From positions 16,868 to 80,867 of the forward strand of contig NZ_JOAI01000040.1 of assembly GCF_000717715.1 (NCBI RefSeq): DNA of 64,000 nt, written 5' to 3'. The position numbers and the translations under genes are program-made. Of this stretch, positions 15,708-24,178 are shown one piece after another; position 1 is the first letter of the stretch, and every line of letters starts with the position of its first letter. The stretch comes from Streptomyces sp. NRRL B-24484. Lineage in GTDB: Bacteria; Actinomycetota; Actinomycetes; Streptomycetales; Streptomycetaceae. Under the pieces are notes generated by a model, which did not search any database, had not been told where the DNA came from, and saw nothing but the letters and a program-made list of their open reading frames with translations.

Positions 15708-16046
15708 GTGACCGTCCCGCTGTACCAGGTGAAGGCGGACTTCTTCCGCGCCCTGGGCCACCCGGTACGCATCCGCGTCCTCGAACTCCTCCAGGACGGA
15801 CCGCTGCCGGTGCGCGAGCTGCTCGCCGCGATCGAGATCGAGGCCTCCAGCCTCTCCCAGCAGCTCGCCGTCCTGCGCCGCACCGGCCTGGTCACCGCCA
15901 CCCGCGAGGGCAACACCGTCGTCTACGCGCTGCGCACCCCCGACGTCGCCCGCCTGCTGCAGGCCGCCCGCCGGATCCTCAGTGACATGATCACCGACCA
16001 GGGCCGGCTCCTGCAGGAGCTCGGCGCCGAGGAAAGCGCGGCGTGA
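15708..16046 (+). CDS. ArsR-family repressor of the second arsR-sulP unit (112 aa)
   Basis: This protein is nearly collinear with the ArsR at 2283. VPLYQVKADFFRALGHPVRI, LQDGPLPVRELLAAIEIEAS and the tail LLQAARRILSDMITDQGRL match the partner segment by segment. It starts at GTG 15708, directly after the small gene. Its stop overlaps the start of the truncated sulP. With the transporter broken, this repressor may now act mainly on its own promoter or on the other copy's operator. Confidence 0.88.
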   Translation: MTVPLYQVKADFFRALGHPVRIRVLELLQDGPLPVRELLAAIEIEASSLSQQLAVLRRTGLVTATREGNTVVYALRTPDVARLLQAARRILSDMITDQGRLLQELGAEESAA

Positions 16047-16366
16047 ACACCGCCCGCACCGGCACAGCGCGGCTGCAATCCGTACTACCGGACCGCCGGA
16101 CGCTGGCCACGATGGGCCGCTCGCCACGCAAGAACCTGCTCGCCGACCCGACCGTGGCGATCGTCGCGCTGCCGCTCGCCCTCGGCACCGAGAGCTCCTC
16201 CGGCGCCGGCGCCAAGGCGGGCCTGGCGACGGCGCCGGTCGCCAGTGCGCTCGCGGCCGTGCTCGGCGGATCCAACGCACGCCGCCTCGGATGCCCACGC
16301 GGCGGACGCGATAGCCACCGCGGGGGCTTCCCGGTGACCGCCGCTGCCGTCCGGGCCAGCCGGTGA
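16043..16366 (+). pseudogene. Truncated SulP transporter remnant
   Basis: The first 75 residues align with the N terminus of the intact SulP at 583: LATMGRSPRKNLLADPTVAI then VALPLALG, then SGAGAKAGLATAPVASALAA and VLGGSN. After GGSN the similarity stops, where the intact protein continues for some 490 residues. A short stretch in another frame (HAADAIATAGASR) weakly recalls mid-protein sulP sequence, suggesting an internal deletion plus frameshift. The remaining ORF ends at 16366 and overlaps the next gene. It cannot make a transporter. Confidence 0.8.
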
Positions 16367-16851
16367 TTCGCCGCTGGCGGGACCGCGGCCGCCGCAACGA
16401 TCCGGAACCGCCGCCCCCGGCCGCCCCGACCGCAAACCGGCGGGAGTACCGGATCAGCCTGGCCACGACGCTGCCCGGCATCAAACTGGCGCGGCGCATC
16501 ACCGTGACCGTCCTCACCAGCTGGGGCGTGCCGCCGAGGACCGGCGTCCACGACGCCGCCGTCCTCGCCGTCACCGAACTGGCCGCCAACACCGTCCGGC
16601 ACGCAGCCTTGCTGTCCCCGTCCTTCGAACTGCTGCTGGCCGCCGCCGACGACCTGGACGTCGGAGTCCGGGACAACCACCCCGACCTGCTCGAACTCCC
16701 GCCCCCCGACGGGACGGGCGGGCTGGCCACCCTCGCCGACCTCGCCCACAGCCTCGGCGGCCGCCTGGCCCTCGAACCCGACCCCGGCGGCGGCAAGACC
16801 GTCCACGTCCTGCTGCCCCTCACCACCCCCGTGCAGGAGAAACAGTCATGA
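16363..16851 (+). CDS. HATPase-type anti-sigma factor/histidine-kinase-like ATP-binding protein
   Basis: This 162-aa RsbW/SpoIIAB-like GHKL protein has the N box AVTELAANTVRHA, the G1-type DVGVRDNHPDLLELPPP and a G2-type segment GTGGLATLADLAHSLGG. Such proteins bind a sigma factor or a STAS antagonist and many are serine kinases; very many are present in Streptomyces. The GTG start overlaps the stop of the sulP remnant, and its own stop overlaps the next ATG, so it is translated as part of this chain. Possible STAS partners are at 14494 and at the left edge. Confidence 0.8.
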   Translation: MIRRWRDRGRRNDPEPPPPAAPTANRREYRISLATTLPGIKLARRITVTVLTSWGVPPRTGVHDAAVLAVTELAANTVRHAALLSPSFELLLAAADDLDVGVRDNHPDLLELPPPDGTGGLATLADLAHSLGGRLALEPDPGGGKTVHVLLPLTTPVQEKQS

Positions 16852-16982
16852 GCGACGCCGTCCGCGACGAGAAGGCCAAACGCAAGGCCATGCTGATCCG
16901 CGCCTCCATCTACATCGCCGGCACCCACCTGTTCGCCGGCTTCGTCATCCTGCTGTTCACCCTCGGCAACCGCCACCACTGA
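16848..16982 (+). CDS. DUF6126-like single-pass membrane miniprotein (44 aa)
   Basis: The ATG overlaps the HATPase stop (ATGA) and gives MSDAVRDEKAKRKAMLIRAS followed by one transmembrane helix (IYIAGTHLFAGFVILLFTLG). The charged head, one helix with a conserved H-x-F-A-G-F pattern and very short tail match DUF6126-type proteins that accompany anti-sigma-like HATPase or XRE genes in Streptomyces. Its function is unknown. The 280 bp that follow (16983-17267) show nothing I can name. Confidence 0.7.
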   Translation: MSDAVRDEKAKRKAMLIRASIYIAGTHLFAGFVILLFTLGNRHH

Positions 16983-17267
16983 CAACCGCCAGAGCAAGAC
17001 GCGGGACGGTCCCCCCGACCCTGGGCTGCCGCGGCGAAGTGGCAGGCGGGGTCACGAGAGGCGATTCGACAGGCCGATACCGGCGGCGAGCTCCTCGGGT
17101 ACGCCAGCGGCGTTGCATGGGCGCAGACGCCGCCAGCCGCGGAGCGGTGACGGCGGACGCGGCGCCGCCTGGAGCACGCCGGGCCCGACCTGCAGACAGA
17201 CCACGGCTCGCAGTCAGGGACGGGCCCGGTGCCGGTCAGCCAAGGCCCCGAGACCCAAACAGGCGCA

Positions 17268-17555
17268 TCAGTCCGCGCGCAGGATCCGCGAAACGTAGAT
17301 GAGCGGCGGGTCCGTGCTCTCGTTCACCGCGTACTCCACCAGCCCGACGTCCCGGTGCAGCGGCGCCGAGTGCATACCGGGCCTGCCGGGGACGGGCAGG
17401 CTGAGGTGAGGGAAGGGGTTCTCGCGCAACTCCACGAGGAACGCGACCGCGGCGGAGAACACGTCCGCCGGTGTGGCCGGGTCGGCGAGGAGCTCCTCGA
17501 CGGCCGGGGAAAGGGTGATCGGGTCGTCCGCGGCGGGGACGTCGTGATCGCTCAC
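17268..17555 (-). CDS. Putative toxin-like protein of a coupled gene pair (95 aa)
   Basis: This small protein has PAVEELLADPATPADVFSAA and AFLVELRENPFPHL, and ends VGLVEYAVNESTDPPLIYVS. The order of helix, loop and C-terminal beta strands resembles RelE/ParE-type ribonucleases, but no convincing catalytic residues stand out. The GTG start overlaps the upstream stop (GTGA), as is usual for toxin after antitoxin. I call it a putative RelE-like partner from architecture and linkage only. Confidence 0.45.
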   Translation of the reverse strand: MSDHDVPAADDPITLSPAVEELLADPATPADVFSAAVAFLVELRENPFPHLSLPVPGRPGMHSAPLHRDVGLVEYAVNESTDPPLIYVSRILRAD

Positions 17556-17836
17556 TGGGCGCCGAGACGGCGCAGAACCACCGACGCCGAGTCCCCGGGA
17601 GCGGTGCCGGCCTGGAGGGCGGCATGGATGCGGTCGCCCTCGGGATCGCGGTAGAGCTCGGCCCGCAGCCACCAGCGGCGCAGAACGCCACCGATCGTCT
17701 CGTCGGTGGCCTCGCCCATCTCCCGGTAGAACTCCATCCGCTGCGCCGGTGGCAGGGCCTCGGCGACGGCGTCCGGGGTCCGGGCGATCGGCTGGCTGCC
17801 ATCGCCATGGTGGCCGTGCACCGGTGCAGTGCTCAC
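17552..17836 (-). CDS. Putative antitoxin-like protein (94 aa)
   Basis: This is a mostly helical protein with DAVAEALPPAQRMEFYREMG and GGVLRRWWLRAELYRDPEGD, a pattern I associate with small Streptomyces proteins encoded directly upstream of RelE-like genes. No DNA-binding motif is evident. ATG 17836 starts it and its stop overlaps the GTG of the partner gene. The pair stands alone between long intergenic regions, which suits a mobile toxin-antitoxin module. Confidence 0.5.
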   Translation of the reverse strand: MSTAPVHGHHGDGSQPIARTPDAVAEALPPAQRMEFYREMGEATDETIGGVLRRWWLRAELYRDPEGDRIHAALQAGTAPGDSASVVLRRLGAQ

Positions 17837-18485
17837 CGTTCCTCCCGGAGATCTCGTGCAGGTGGGCTGGTACCAGTGTCCCCCTCGGATCGACAGTCCG
17901 GTACCGACCCGTGATTCTCGTGTCCGCGGGGCTGTGCTCCGGGCCTTGCGGCGTTCCCGCCGACGGGGCCCGTGGGGTTGTCAGCCTCTGGCGCGCAGGC
18001 GCCGGGTGTTCCCTGGCATGGACTGCGGGGGCCGGGGCGGGTTCACTCTCAGCGTATTTCCAAGCGGAAGGCGGGTCGGACGCATACGGAGCCATATTTC
18101 CGCGTTCACTCTTTCGGAGCAGTAGGGGCCCATCTCTCGCGCGGAAGCCTTTCACTCTTTTGGAGTAACGGGCCTTCAGATGGAGTTTCCAGATCTGACT
18201 GATGGTCGGCGACGTGCCGTCATCTACCAGCATGAACCAGTGATCCAGACGGGTCGGCATGAGATCTGCAGGGCCGTTCTCAAGTCTGGAAAGCGACGCT
18301 CTTTCGGCCCATCAAAACGGCCTTGGTCTGCGGAATTCCGGAAAAGGGAACGCGGCTCCGGTGTCCTATGCTGCTCGCAGATCCTGAGCGCGAAAATGCA
18401 GAAGAGCCGCCCTGCCAGGCGGCTCTTCCTACTGCATACCGCTCAGGCAAATGCGTCCACCAGCGTTGAGAGGAGCAGCATCAAC
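17837..18485. promoter_or_regulatory. 650-bp gene-free region with TTCACTC repeats and an internal hairpin
   Basis: No convincing gene lies here. Three TTCACTC boxes occur at 18042, 18105 and 18151; the last two extend to TTCACTCTTT(C/T)GGAG. A perfect 11-bp stem (18401-18411 with 18418-18428, six-base loop) follows 240 bp later, 58 bp before the next gene. This could be a regulated promoter plus an attenuator, or a small RNA ending at the hairpin. Confidence 0.4.
18401..18428. terminator. Hairpin GAAGAGCCGCC/GGCGGCTCTTC
   Basis: An 11-bp perfect stem with a six-base loop, followed by a pyrimidine-rich TTCCT. It is not located directly after any recognised gene on either strand, so it may end a non-coding transcript or attenuate the gene at 18486. 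Confidence 0.5.
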
Positions 18486-18704
18486 ATGCTGACACATGAA
18501 CCCCACCGTGGCGACCGTCCCCAGCGGGCACGGCCGCGTGACTCGCGCAGCCTTCCCGTGCCCTATCCCTTGATCGCGCTCATGGTCGACGTCGTTCTCT
18601 CGGGCGGCTCGATCGCCGCAGGAACGAGTCCGGTGCAGGCCGTGCTCACCGGTATCACGGTCCTGGTGGTTCCGATGATCGCCATGTACAGCAGGCGGGT
18701 ATAA
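18486..18704 (+). CDS. Small membrane protein (72 aa)
   Basis: The 72-aa product has a basic N-terminal half (HRGDRPQRARPRDSR) and two closely spaced hydrophobic segments (YPLIALMVDVVLSGGSIAAG and VQAVLTGITVLVVPMIAMYS). AGGAG lies about 12 bases upstream of ATG 18486. The strong hairpin at 18716 follows the stop, which supports it as a real transcribed gene. Family unknown. Confidence 0.55.
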   Translation: MLTHEPHRGDRPQRARPRDSRSLPVPYPLIALMVDVVLSGGSIAAGTSPVQAVLTGITVLVVPMIAMYSRRV

Positions 18705-18715
18705 CCGCTGTCGTG

Positions 18716-18741
18716 GGGCCCGGCCGGAATCGGCCGGGCCC
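18716..18741. terminator. Terminator hairpin after 18486 gene
   Basis: An 11-bp perfect stem (GGGCCCGGCCG with CGGCCGGGCCC) around GAAT, starting 12 bp after the stop codon of the small membrane protein gene. Confidence 0.7.
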
Positions 18742-18946
18742 AAGCACGGAGCCGCGGGCATCCTCAGCACGGCGACCGATACGCCGACCCGCACTCCTGG
18801 TGGGCCGCGGCACCCGGGACTGCTGACGGCTCGTGAGCTGTTGGTAGGCTCAGTGTTGCCACCGCGCTGGTCCGCCGAGGGCTCCGCCCGACGCCATGGT
18901 GCTCCGCACCGCGCATGTCGATTCCGCCATGCCCGAGGAGTGCAGC

Positions 18947-19288
18947 ATGCCCGCCGACCACCGCCGCAAGGCCGAGATCACCGCCCGAATGGCCCTGACC
19001 GGGGAATCCCGCCGGCACGCCGCTTGGGCTGTCGCCAATCCCGAACTGGCCGGGTACGAGGAGTGCGCCGGCTGGGGAGCGGGCTGCGAGTGCATGGAGT
19101 GCACCAACGCGCCCGTGTCGATGTGCCAGGAGTGTCTGTACGTGTTCCATGATCACCCCTTTGAGCCTGAGGACGGTTCCTGCCCCAACGGCTGCACCGA
19201 CTACCTGGAGTCCAAGTCGGGCCGCAGGCTGAACGCTGTCCGCCTCGAGGCGCTCGGCCCCGTTCCGAAGGCAGACCGGACGTCCTGA
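18947..19288 (+). CDS. Cysteine-rich hypothetical protein (113 aa)
   Basis: The protein has a helical N-terminal segment (RRKAEITARMALTGESRRHA) and then a cysteine cluster: ECAGWGAGCECMECTNAP, CQECLYVFHDHPF and CPNGCTDYLES. At least eight cysteines plus histidines suggest one or two zinc-binding knuckles. ATG 18947 is six bases after GAGGAG; upstream in-frame ATGs are less well placed. Function unknown; the zinc module could bind nucleic acid or a protein. Confidence 0.6.
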   Translation: MPADHRRKAEITARMALTGESRRHAAWAVANPELAGYEECAGWGAGCECMECTNAPVSMCQECLYVFHDHPFEPEDGSCPNGCTDYLESKSGRRLNAVRLEALGPVPKADRTS

Positions 19289-19538
19289 CCAGCCGGCCGT
19301 CGGCCGAACTGTCCGCGCCACCCGCTACGGTGTGATCACTGAGGAAGCCGACTGCCCCTGCCCAGTCCGATCGGGCAGAGGCAGCGGCATTCATGGGCCG
19401 CGGGTGCCGGGAGCCCCTTGGGGGCCTCCAGGAATCGGCGCAGGTAGACACGGTATTGGGCACCGAATTGTTCGTAAACCGCCGAAAGCAGCGGGCGTAG
19501 AGTGCAGCCCACCAAGATCCCATCGCTGAGGAGCGCCC

Positions 19539-19757
19539 GTGCCGGAGGACACTGCGCACACCGTCCGCGCCAGACGCCCCCGCGGCGTCTGCACCGATGA
19601 GACCGGCCTGACTGAGCGCCAGCGCCGCGTCATCGAGGTCATCCGGGATTCCGTGCAGCGCCGCGGTTACCCGCCGTCCATGCGCTAGATCGGCGAGGCC
19701 GTCGGCCTCTACAGCGACCTCCACGGCCTCGCCGACCAGGCCCTCGGCCCTCTCTAG
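19539..19757 (+). pseudogene. lexA: lexA N-terminal remnant with in-frame stop
   Basis: From GTG 19539 the translation reads into LTERQRRVIEVIRDSVQRRG then YPPSMR, then stop, then IGEAVGL. This is the LexA winged-helix signature, in which MREIG is nearly invariant; the Glu codon has become TAG at 19686-19688. A second TAG follows at 19755. The rest of the DNA-binding domain and the whole autocleavage peptidase are missing. It must derive from a lexA gene copied from the chromosome or another replicon. It is unlikely to be functional. Confidence 0.8.
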
Positions 19758-19977
19758 GACACGATCCTCACCGTGCTCCCGGTCCTGCTCCGCTGCGGCA
19801 CGACGATCGGTGATCGGCTCGCTGCGTGCACCGGCCTCGCCGACCCCGCACGCCCTGCGTACAGCAGGTGAGTGAGCAGCGAGCCGATCGGAGCCGCACG
19901 AGAGCAAGAGCCGGTTGGCCGCCGGAAGCCGGCCAGCGGTTCCAGGGTCCCGGACCGTGACGACGTGGCGGGATGCC

Positions 19978-20769
19978 CTACTCGGGCCGGTGCCCGGTCA
20001 GCTGCTGCCAACGGTCGCGGGCGGCATCCAGCTCGCGGCGCGCCTGCGGGATGCGGGTGTCCTTCTTCAAGCGGGTGGTGACCTCCTCCAGTTTCTGCTG
20101 CGCCTGCTGCTGCCCGTTCGTATCGGCGATGGCGAGCTGGAGATCGGCCTCGGCCTGGGGGATGAGCGCCTTGCGCTGCGCCTTGGCCGCTTTGGCCTTG
20201 GCGATGGCGTTGTGGACGTCGACGACGAACGCCCTCACCTCAGCCTCGGGTGTCTCCATCGGGGAGATGTCTGCCTCGGGTGTCTTCTTCAGCGAGAAGG
20301 TCAGCAGCTGCTGGAGGCCATCGGGCAGTGTCAGGTAGACGTGGCCAAACGAGTGCGAGTACTCGTCGCGGATCGAGATCCCGTTGAGCGGGTGTGAGGT
20401 GGTTCGTCCCTCTGCCGTCACCTGCAGCACGTGGTCGTAGAGCCGCAGAGTGCCAGCGAGTTCGCTGCGCAGTGCACCCTGGCCCGGGTCACGCAGCCGG
20501 GACAGGCGCAGCTCGGCCTCACGGACGCGGCGCCCGTGGCTGGAGACTGCCGCCTCCATCGCGGTGCGTGCGCTGTCGCGTTCCTGCCCCGCGGCGTGCT
20601 CTAGGCGGCGAAGCTTCTCGCGGGCCGCTTTCAGATCTCGCCGGTGCTTGCGGTATTCGGGGCGAGGGCTGAAGGAGAAGCGCCAGTTCCCCGGGTACTT
20701 GCCGATCCGCAGCACCAGCCAGCCGCCAAGGACCAGCATCGCCAGGACTATCCACGTCGTGGTTCCCAT
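19978..20769 (-). CDS. Membrane-anchored coiled-coil protein (263 aa)
   Basis: One N-terminal transmembrane helix (WIVLAMLVLGGWLVLRIGKY) is followed by a long charged helix (residues about 35-95, EYRKHRRDLKAAREKLRRLE). A compact central domain comes next (TLRLYDHVLQVTAEGRTTSH, SFGHVYLTLPDGLQQLLTF), then a second coiled-coil rich in Lys, Ala and Gln. It resembles no family I can name. ATG 20769 gives a proper membrane anchor. It lies downstream of the STAND NTPase on the same strand with a 221-bp gap. Confidence 0.65.
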   Translation of the reverse strand: MGTTTWIVLAMLVLGGWLVLRIGKYPGNWRFSFSPRPEYRKHRRDLKAAREKLRRLEHAAGQERDSARTAMEAAVSSHGRRVREAELRLSRLRDPGQGALRSELAGTLRLYDHVLQVTAEGRTTSHPLNGISIRDEYSHSFGHVYLTLPDGLQQLLTFSLKKTPEADISPMETPEAEVRAFVVDVHNAIAKAKAAKAQRKALIPQAEADLQLAIADTNGQQQAQQKLEEVTTRLKKDTRIPQARRELDAARDRWQQLTGHRPE

Positions 20770-20990
20770 CGAATCCCTCCATCTTTGTCGGGCGGCGGCA
20801 TGCGGCGAAGTTGTGGTGGCACTCGCCCGGTCACGGCGTCGGCGACGGGCCTGGGGCACGGATCAATGCAGGTGGTCGACCGGCGTGGTTGGTCATGGCT
20901 TGCCTTGGTCGATCGGATCCACGAGGTATGAAGCCCGGGCCGTGGCTGATGGTGCCTGCACGTTGGGCAGGTGCGGGACGCAGGCACTGT

Positions 20991-23660
20991 CTACTGGTGC
21001 GTCCGGGTCTCCTGACGGCCGGTTACGAGGGACCGCCACCTGGTGCGGACCGTCTCTTCGGCGTCGAGCCACTGTGTGGTGGAGGGGGCGGGCAGCGGGC
21101 GGTCGGCCATGAAGTGGGCGATGTCCAGGTAGTAGGCGAAGTCGCCGTTCGCGGTGGCGTCGCGCAGACGGGCGAGGGTGGCGGTCAGGTCGTTCTCGGC
21201 ACCGCAGACGGCGTGGTGGAAGGCGAGAGCGGTCTCCAGCAGCGGGATGAGCCAGGGCAGGCCGGCGACGTCGATCTGGGCCCGCAGCACGGTGTGGCGG
21301 TCGGCGATCTCGCAGTTGTCGGTGCCGGCGTCACGGACCAGGCCGGCGACCTGGAGGTGCAGGACGGTGGCGCGCTGGTCGAGCGGTTCCAGGTACTGGC
21401 GGGCGAGGTCGATCTCCTCGCCGGCCCGGTCTGGGTTGGTGAAGGCGGTGACCAGGGCCAGGCGGGTCTGGGCGATGGCCCGCTCACCGGGCGCGTCGTG
21501 CTGCTCTGCCTCCGCCCGCCCGTCCCGCAGGGCCTGGGTGGCCGCGGTGAAATCTCCCTGCGGCCACAGGATGTCGCCCTTCACGCGGTGCCGACGGCTC
21601 TTCCACGTCAGGGTGGAGGCTGCGGCCAGCGCGGCGGGGAAGTCGCCGTGGATGCGGGCGAGGTTGGCGATGCCTCGCTGCGCTTGCGGGGCGAGGCGCC
21701 CGCCCGCGGCGGCGACCTGGCGCATGCCCTCGAGGGAGGCGGCGGTGCGGCCGAGGTCCTTGTCTGCCTTGGCCCGGTAGTACCGGGCAAGGTCGGTCAG
21801 TTCCTCGGTCAGCAGGCCACTGTCCAGGACGGCGCCAAGGCGGCGGGCGGTGTGGGCGCGGTGTTCGTGCTGGCGGCGGCTGATGGCGGTGAGCAGCTCG
21901 GCCAGGGCGTCGGCGGGCGTGTCCGCGGTCTGGTCGTCGCCCTGGGCAGGGGCGGGCGGGGCGATGGGCTCCCATACGGAGTCGTCGATGTAGGCGAACG
22001 CGGCGTCCGTCAGCCAGGCCAGGTCGTCCAGGTGGTGGTCGCGGGCCAGGCGCAGGCCCTGGCGCAGGCACGCCACCAGCCAGGCCCGGCCGGCGGCGGG
22101 GGAGTGGGTGCGCCACTGCCCGCCGAGCGCGGCCAGGGCCCGCTGGGCGGCCTGGTGCCAGTCGGCGGGGGTCCACCGGTCTGCCGACGTGGTGTCGTCC
22201 GTCTGCAGCGCGGCGCGGATGGCGCCGTGCAGGTGGTAGGGCCAGGTCGCGTACGGGTCCTCGCTAACCATTGGCCGCTCGACGAGGCGGCGGGCGGCAG
22301 CCTGGTGGGCCAGGCCGGCGGCCTGGGTGGCGAGGTCGAGGTCGAAGGCGTCCAGCAGGGAGGCGCTGCGCAGGACGTGGCGCTCGTCGTCGGTGAGGTC
22401 GGACAGGGTGCGGGCGATCAGGGCGGGGAAGGTGTGGTCGAAGTCGGCCGAGGTGGGGGTGCGGCCGGTGCGGCGGATCTCCAGGAAGCGAGCGACGGCC
22501 AGGTCCAGGTGCAGGGGCAGGCCATGCGAGCGGGCGGTGATGACGGCGCGCACGTCTGCGGGGATGAGCGGCCGGCCATCGTGGGTGAGGCGGCGGGCGA
22601 GGTAGTTGTCGCAGTCGCTCGGGGAGAAGTCGCCGAGCAGGTGCTGCCGCCGGCCGCCCGCGGCGTGGGCCGGCTGCTGGCCCTGCGGGGCGAGGTGCGG
22701 CCACGCCTGGGGGCCGGTGTAGTCGAGCTGCCCCTGCAGAGCGTCATCGCCCCAGGCGAGGCGGTTGCGGCCGGCGATGACAAAGAAGCAGTTCGGCATC
22801 AGCCACACCAGGCGCTGCAGCAGCCGCTCCAGGTCGCGGTGCCGGTCCTCGGTGTCCTCGAAGGTGTCCAGCAGGACGACCGGCACCACCGCGTGCTTGG
22901 CGGGCAGCCGACTGATCTCCCAAGCCAGCAGGTGCGGGTAGAAAGACAGCGCCTCCAGGTCCGCGTCGGCTTCCAGCAGGGCCGCGGTGCGGGCGGCTCC
23001 GGCCAGCGCCCGGGCCCGCTCGCGGCGCTCACGCAGTGCCGTGACGAGCGCGGAGGCGACCTGCCCGGCCGCCGAGCCCACCAGACCGGGCAGCTCCAGC
23101 GAACCGGCGACCTCCCCGACCGCCGACCGCAGCTGCTCGGGCAGCAGCTGCCCTACCTTGCCCATCAGCCCGGTGCGCCGGATGTACTCCTCCAGCGGCT
23201 CGCCGGGGTGCTGGGCATCCCAATAGCGGCGCAGCGCCAGGTCGAAGCTGGGCATCGACCGGCCGACCGCGCCGGCCAGGGCGAGTCGGATGCTCAGGAT
23301 GACTCGTTCGAGGTCGGAGCCGGTCGAGGCCGAACGCGAAAGGTCGATGCGTACCGGCAGCAGCCGCTCGCCCGCCCCGATGCTCGTGCCCCACTGCTGG
23401 GGCCGCTGGTCGGCGGCGGCGAGGGAGGCTTCGAGTTTGCGCAGCAGGGTGGTCTTGCCGACTCCGCCGACACCGTGGAAGGCGATCAGATGGGTGCGCG
23501 GTGCTTCCAGGTCCTCGACGTCGAAGCCGGGGGCGGCGATGGTGCGCAGGTGTTCTTCGAGGGCGGTGGCGACCAGGGACCACTGGTGTTGCCGGTTGGT
23601 GAACGCCTCGGCGCTGTCGACCGGGTCGTTGGAGCTGAACAGCGTGCGAAGGTCGGCCAC
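20991..23660 (-). CDS. STAND-type NTPase with helical (TPR-like) C terminus (889 aa)
   Basis: Near the N terminus a P-loop (IAFHGVGGVGKTTLLRKLEA, about residue 60) is followed near 260 by a Walker B (VPVVLLDTFED), a sensor-type strand (CFFVIAGRNRLAW) and a winged-helix-like region (LTDDERHVLRSASLL). The C-terminal 400 residues are helical repeats (DLARYYRAKADKDLGRTAAS, ALVTAFTNPDRAGEEIDLAR). This is the STAND layout used in AfsR-like regulators and in Avs defence proteins, but no N-terminal effector domain is visible. GTG 23660 follows GGGGGGA; the frame is open slightly further. Confidence 0.8.
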   Translation of the reverse strand: MADLRTLFSSNDPVDSAEAFTNRQHQWSLVATALEEHLRTIAAPGFDVEDLEAPRTHLIAFHGVGGVGKTTLLRKLEASLAAADQRPQQWGTSIGAGERLLPVRIDLSRSASTGSDLERVILSIRLALAGAVGRSMPSFDLALRRYWDAQHPGEPLEEYIRRTGLMGKVGQLLPEQLRSAVGEVAGSLELPGLVGSAAGQVASALVTALRERRERARALAGAARTAALLEADADLEALSFYPHLLAWEISRLPAKHAVVPVVLLDTFEDTEDRHRDLERLLQRLVWLMPNCFFVIAGRNRLAWGDDALQGQLDYTGPQAWPHLAPQGQQPAHAAGGRRQHLLGDFSPSDCDNYLARRLTHDGRPLIPADVRAVITARSHGLPLHLDLAVARFLEIRRTGRTPTSADFDHTFPALIARTLSDLTDDERHVLRSASLLDAFDLDLATQAAGLAHQAAARRLVERPMVSEDPYATWPYHLHGAIRAALQTDDTTSADRWTPADWHQAAQRALAALGGQWRTHSPAAGRAWLVACLRQGLRLARDHHLDDLAWLTDAAFAYIDDSVWEPIAPPAPAQGDDQTADTPADALAELLTAISRRQHEHRAHTARRLGAVLDSGLLTEELTDLARYYRAKADKDLGRTAASLEGMRQVAAAGGRLAPQAQRGIANLARIHGDFPAALAAASTLTWKSRRHRVKGDILWPQGDFTAATQALRDGRAEAEQHDAPGERAIAQTRLALVTAFTNPDRAGEEIDLARQYLEPLDQRATVLHLQVAGLVRDAGTDNCEIADRHTVLRAQIDVAGLPWLIPLLETALAFHHAVCGAENDLTATLARLRDATANGDFAYYLDIAHFMADRPLPAPSTTQWLDAEETVRTRWRSLVTGRQETRTHQ

Positions 23661-23827
23661 CAGAGTCCCCCCAGGACATGTCATCTGAGGCCAATTTAGG
23701 TGATGGACCAGGTCAGGGGGCAGGATCAAGCGGAAATGGGCCGGGAACCGGCCACTGGCGTACCCGTCCGGGTGGCTGGTGGCGCCGTCCTGGCCGAGAC
23801 CGTTCGAAGCCCCTGAGGTGGTTCACC

Positions 23828-24109
23828 GTGCATACTCCCCCGCCCGCATCGTCCCCGTCCCCGGACGGCGAGGGTGTCTCCTACGAGGACGCGAAGGAGG
23901 CCGTCGATGCGGTCATCGCTTGGTACGGCCGCCAGCTCCTGGACGCGCGGCGCTCGGGCGACCAGCAGCGCCAGGCAGAGCTGATCGAGCAGATGCAGGC
24001 CTGCGCCGAGGACCGGCGCAGGCTCATTGACGCGGCACCCGCAGAGATGGCGCGCATCAACGACCTGTACGCGGAGCGCCTGAGGAACCTGGGGACCGGC
24101 GGAAGCTGA
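23828..24109 (+). CDS. Small helical protein convergent with the zeta-toxin gene (93 aa)
   Basis: After a proline/serine-rich start, the product is one long helical unit: SYEDAKEAVDAVIAWYGRQL, RQAELIEQMQACAEDRRRLI and EMARINDLYAERLRNLG. Proteins of this kind often accompany zeta-toxin genes in Streptomyces, so it is a candidate antitoxin for the protein at 24179, although the two are tail-to-tail rather than co-operonic. GTG 23828 lies seven bases after GAGGTGG. Confidence 0.55.
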   Translation: MHTPPPASSPSPDGEGVSYEDAKEAVDAVIAWYGRQLLDARRSGDQQRQAELIEQMQACAEDRRRLIDAAPAEMARINDLYAERLRNLGTGGS

Positions 24110-24178
24110 AGCCGACGCCAGCGCCGGCCCCGCAGCAGTACGCCGCGGCGCCGGCGCCCGGCCCCCGTTCCGTAGTGC

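Noticed and set aside
19470..19485. CGAATTGTTCG as an SOS box upstream of the lexA remnant
   Set aside because: Three-base spacing between CGAA and TTCG does not fit the actinobacterial CGAAC-N4-GTTCG box.
20811..23699. 962-codon plus-strand open frame opposite the STAND NTPase
   Set aside because: Gly/Val-rich antisense shadow of a GC-rich gene; no domain or ribosome site, whereas the minus frame has Walker motifs.
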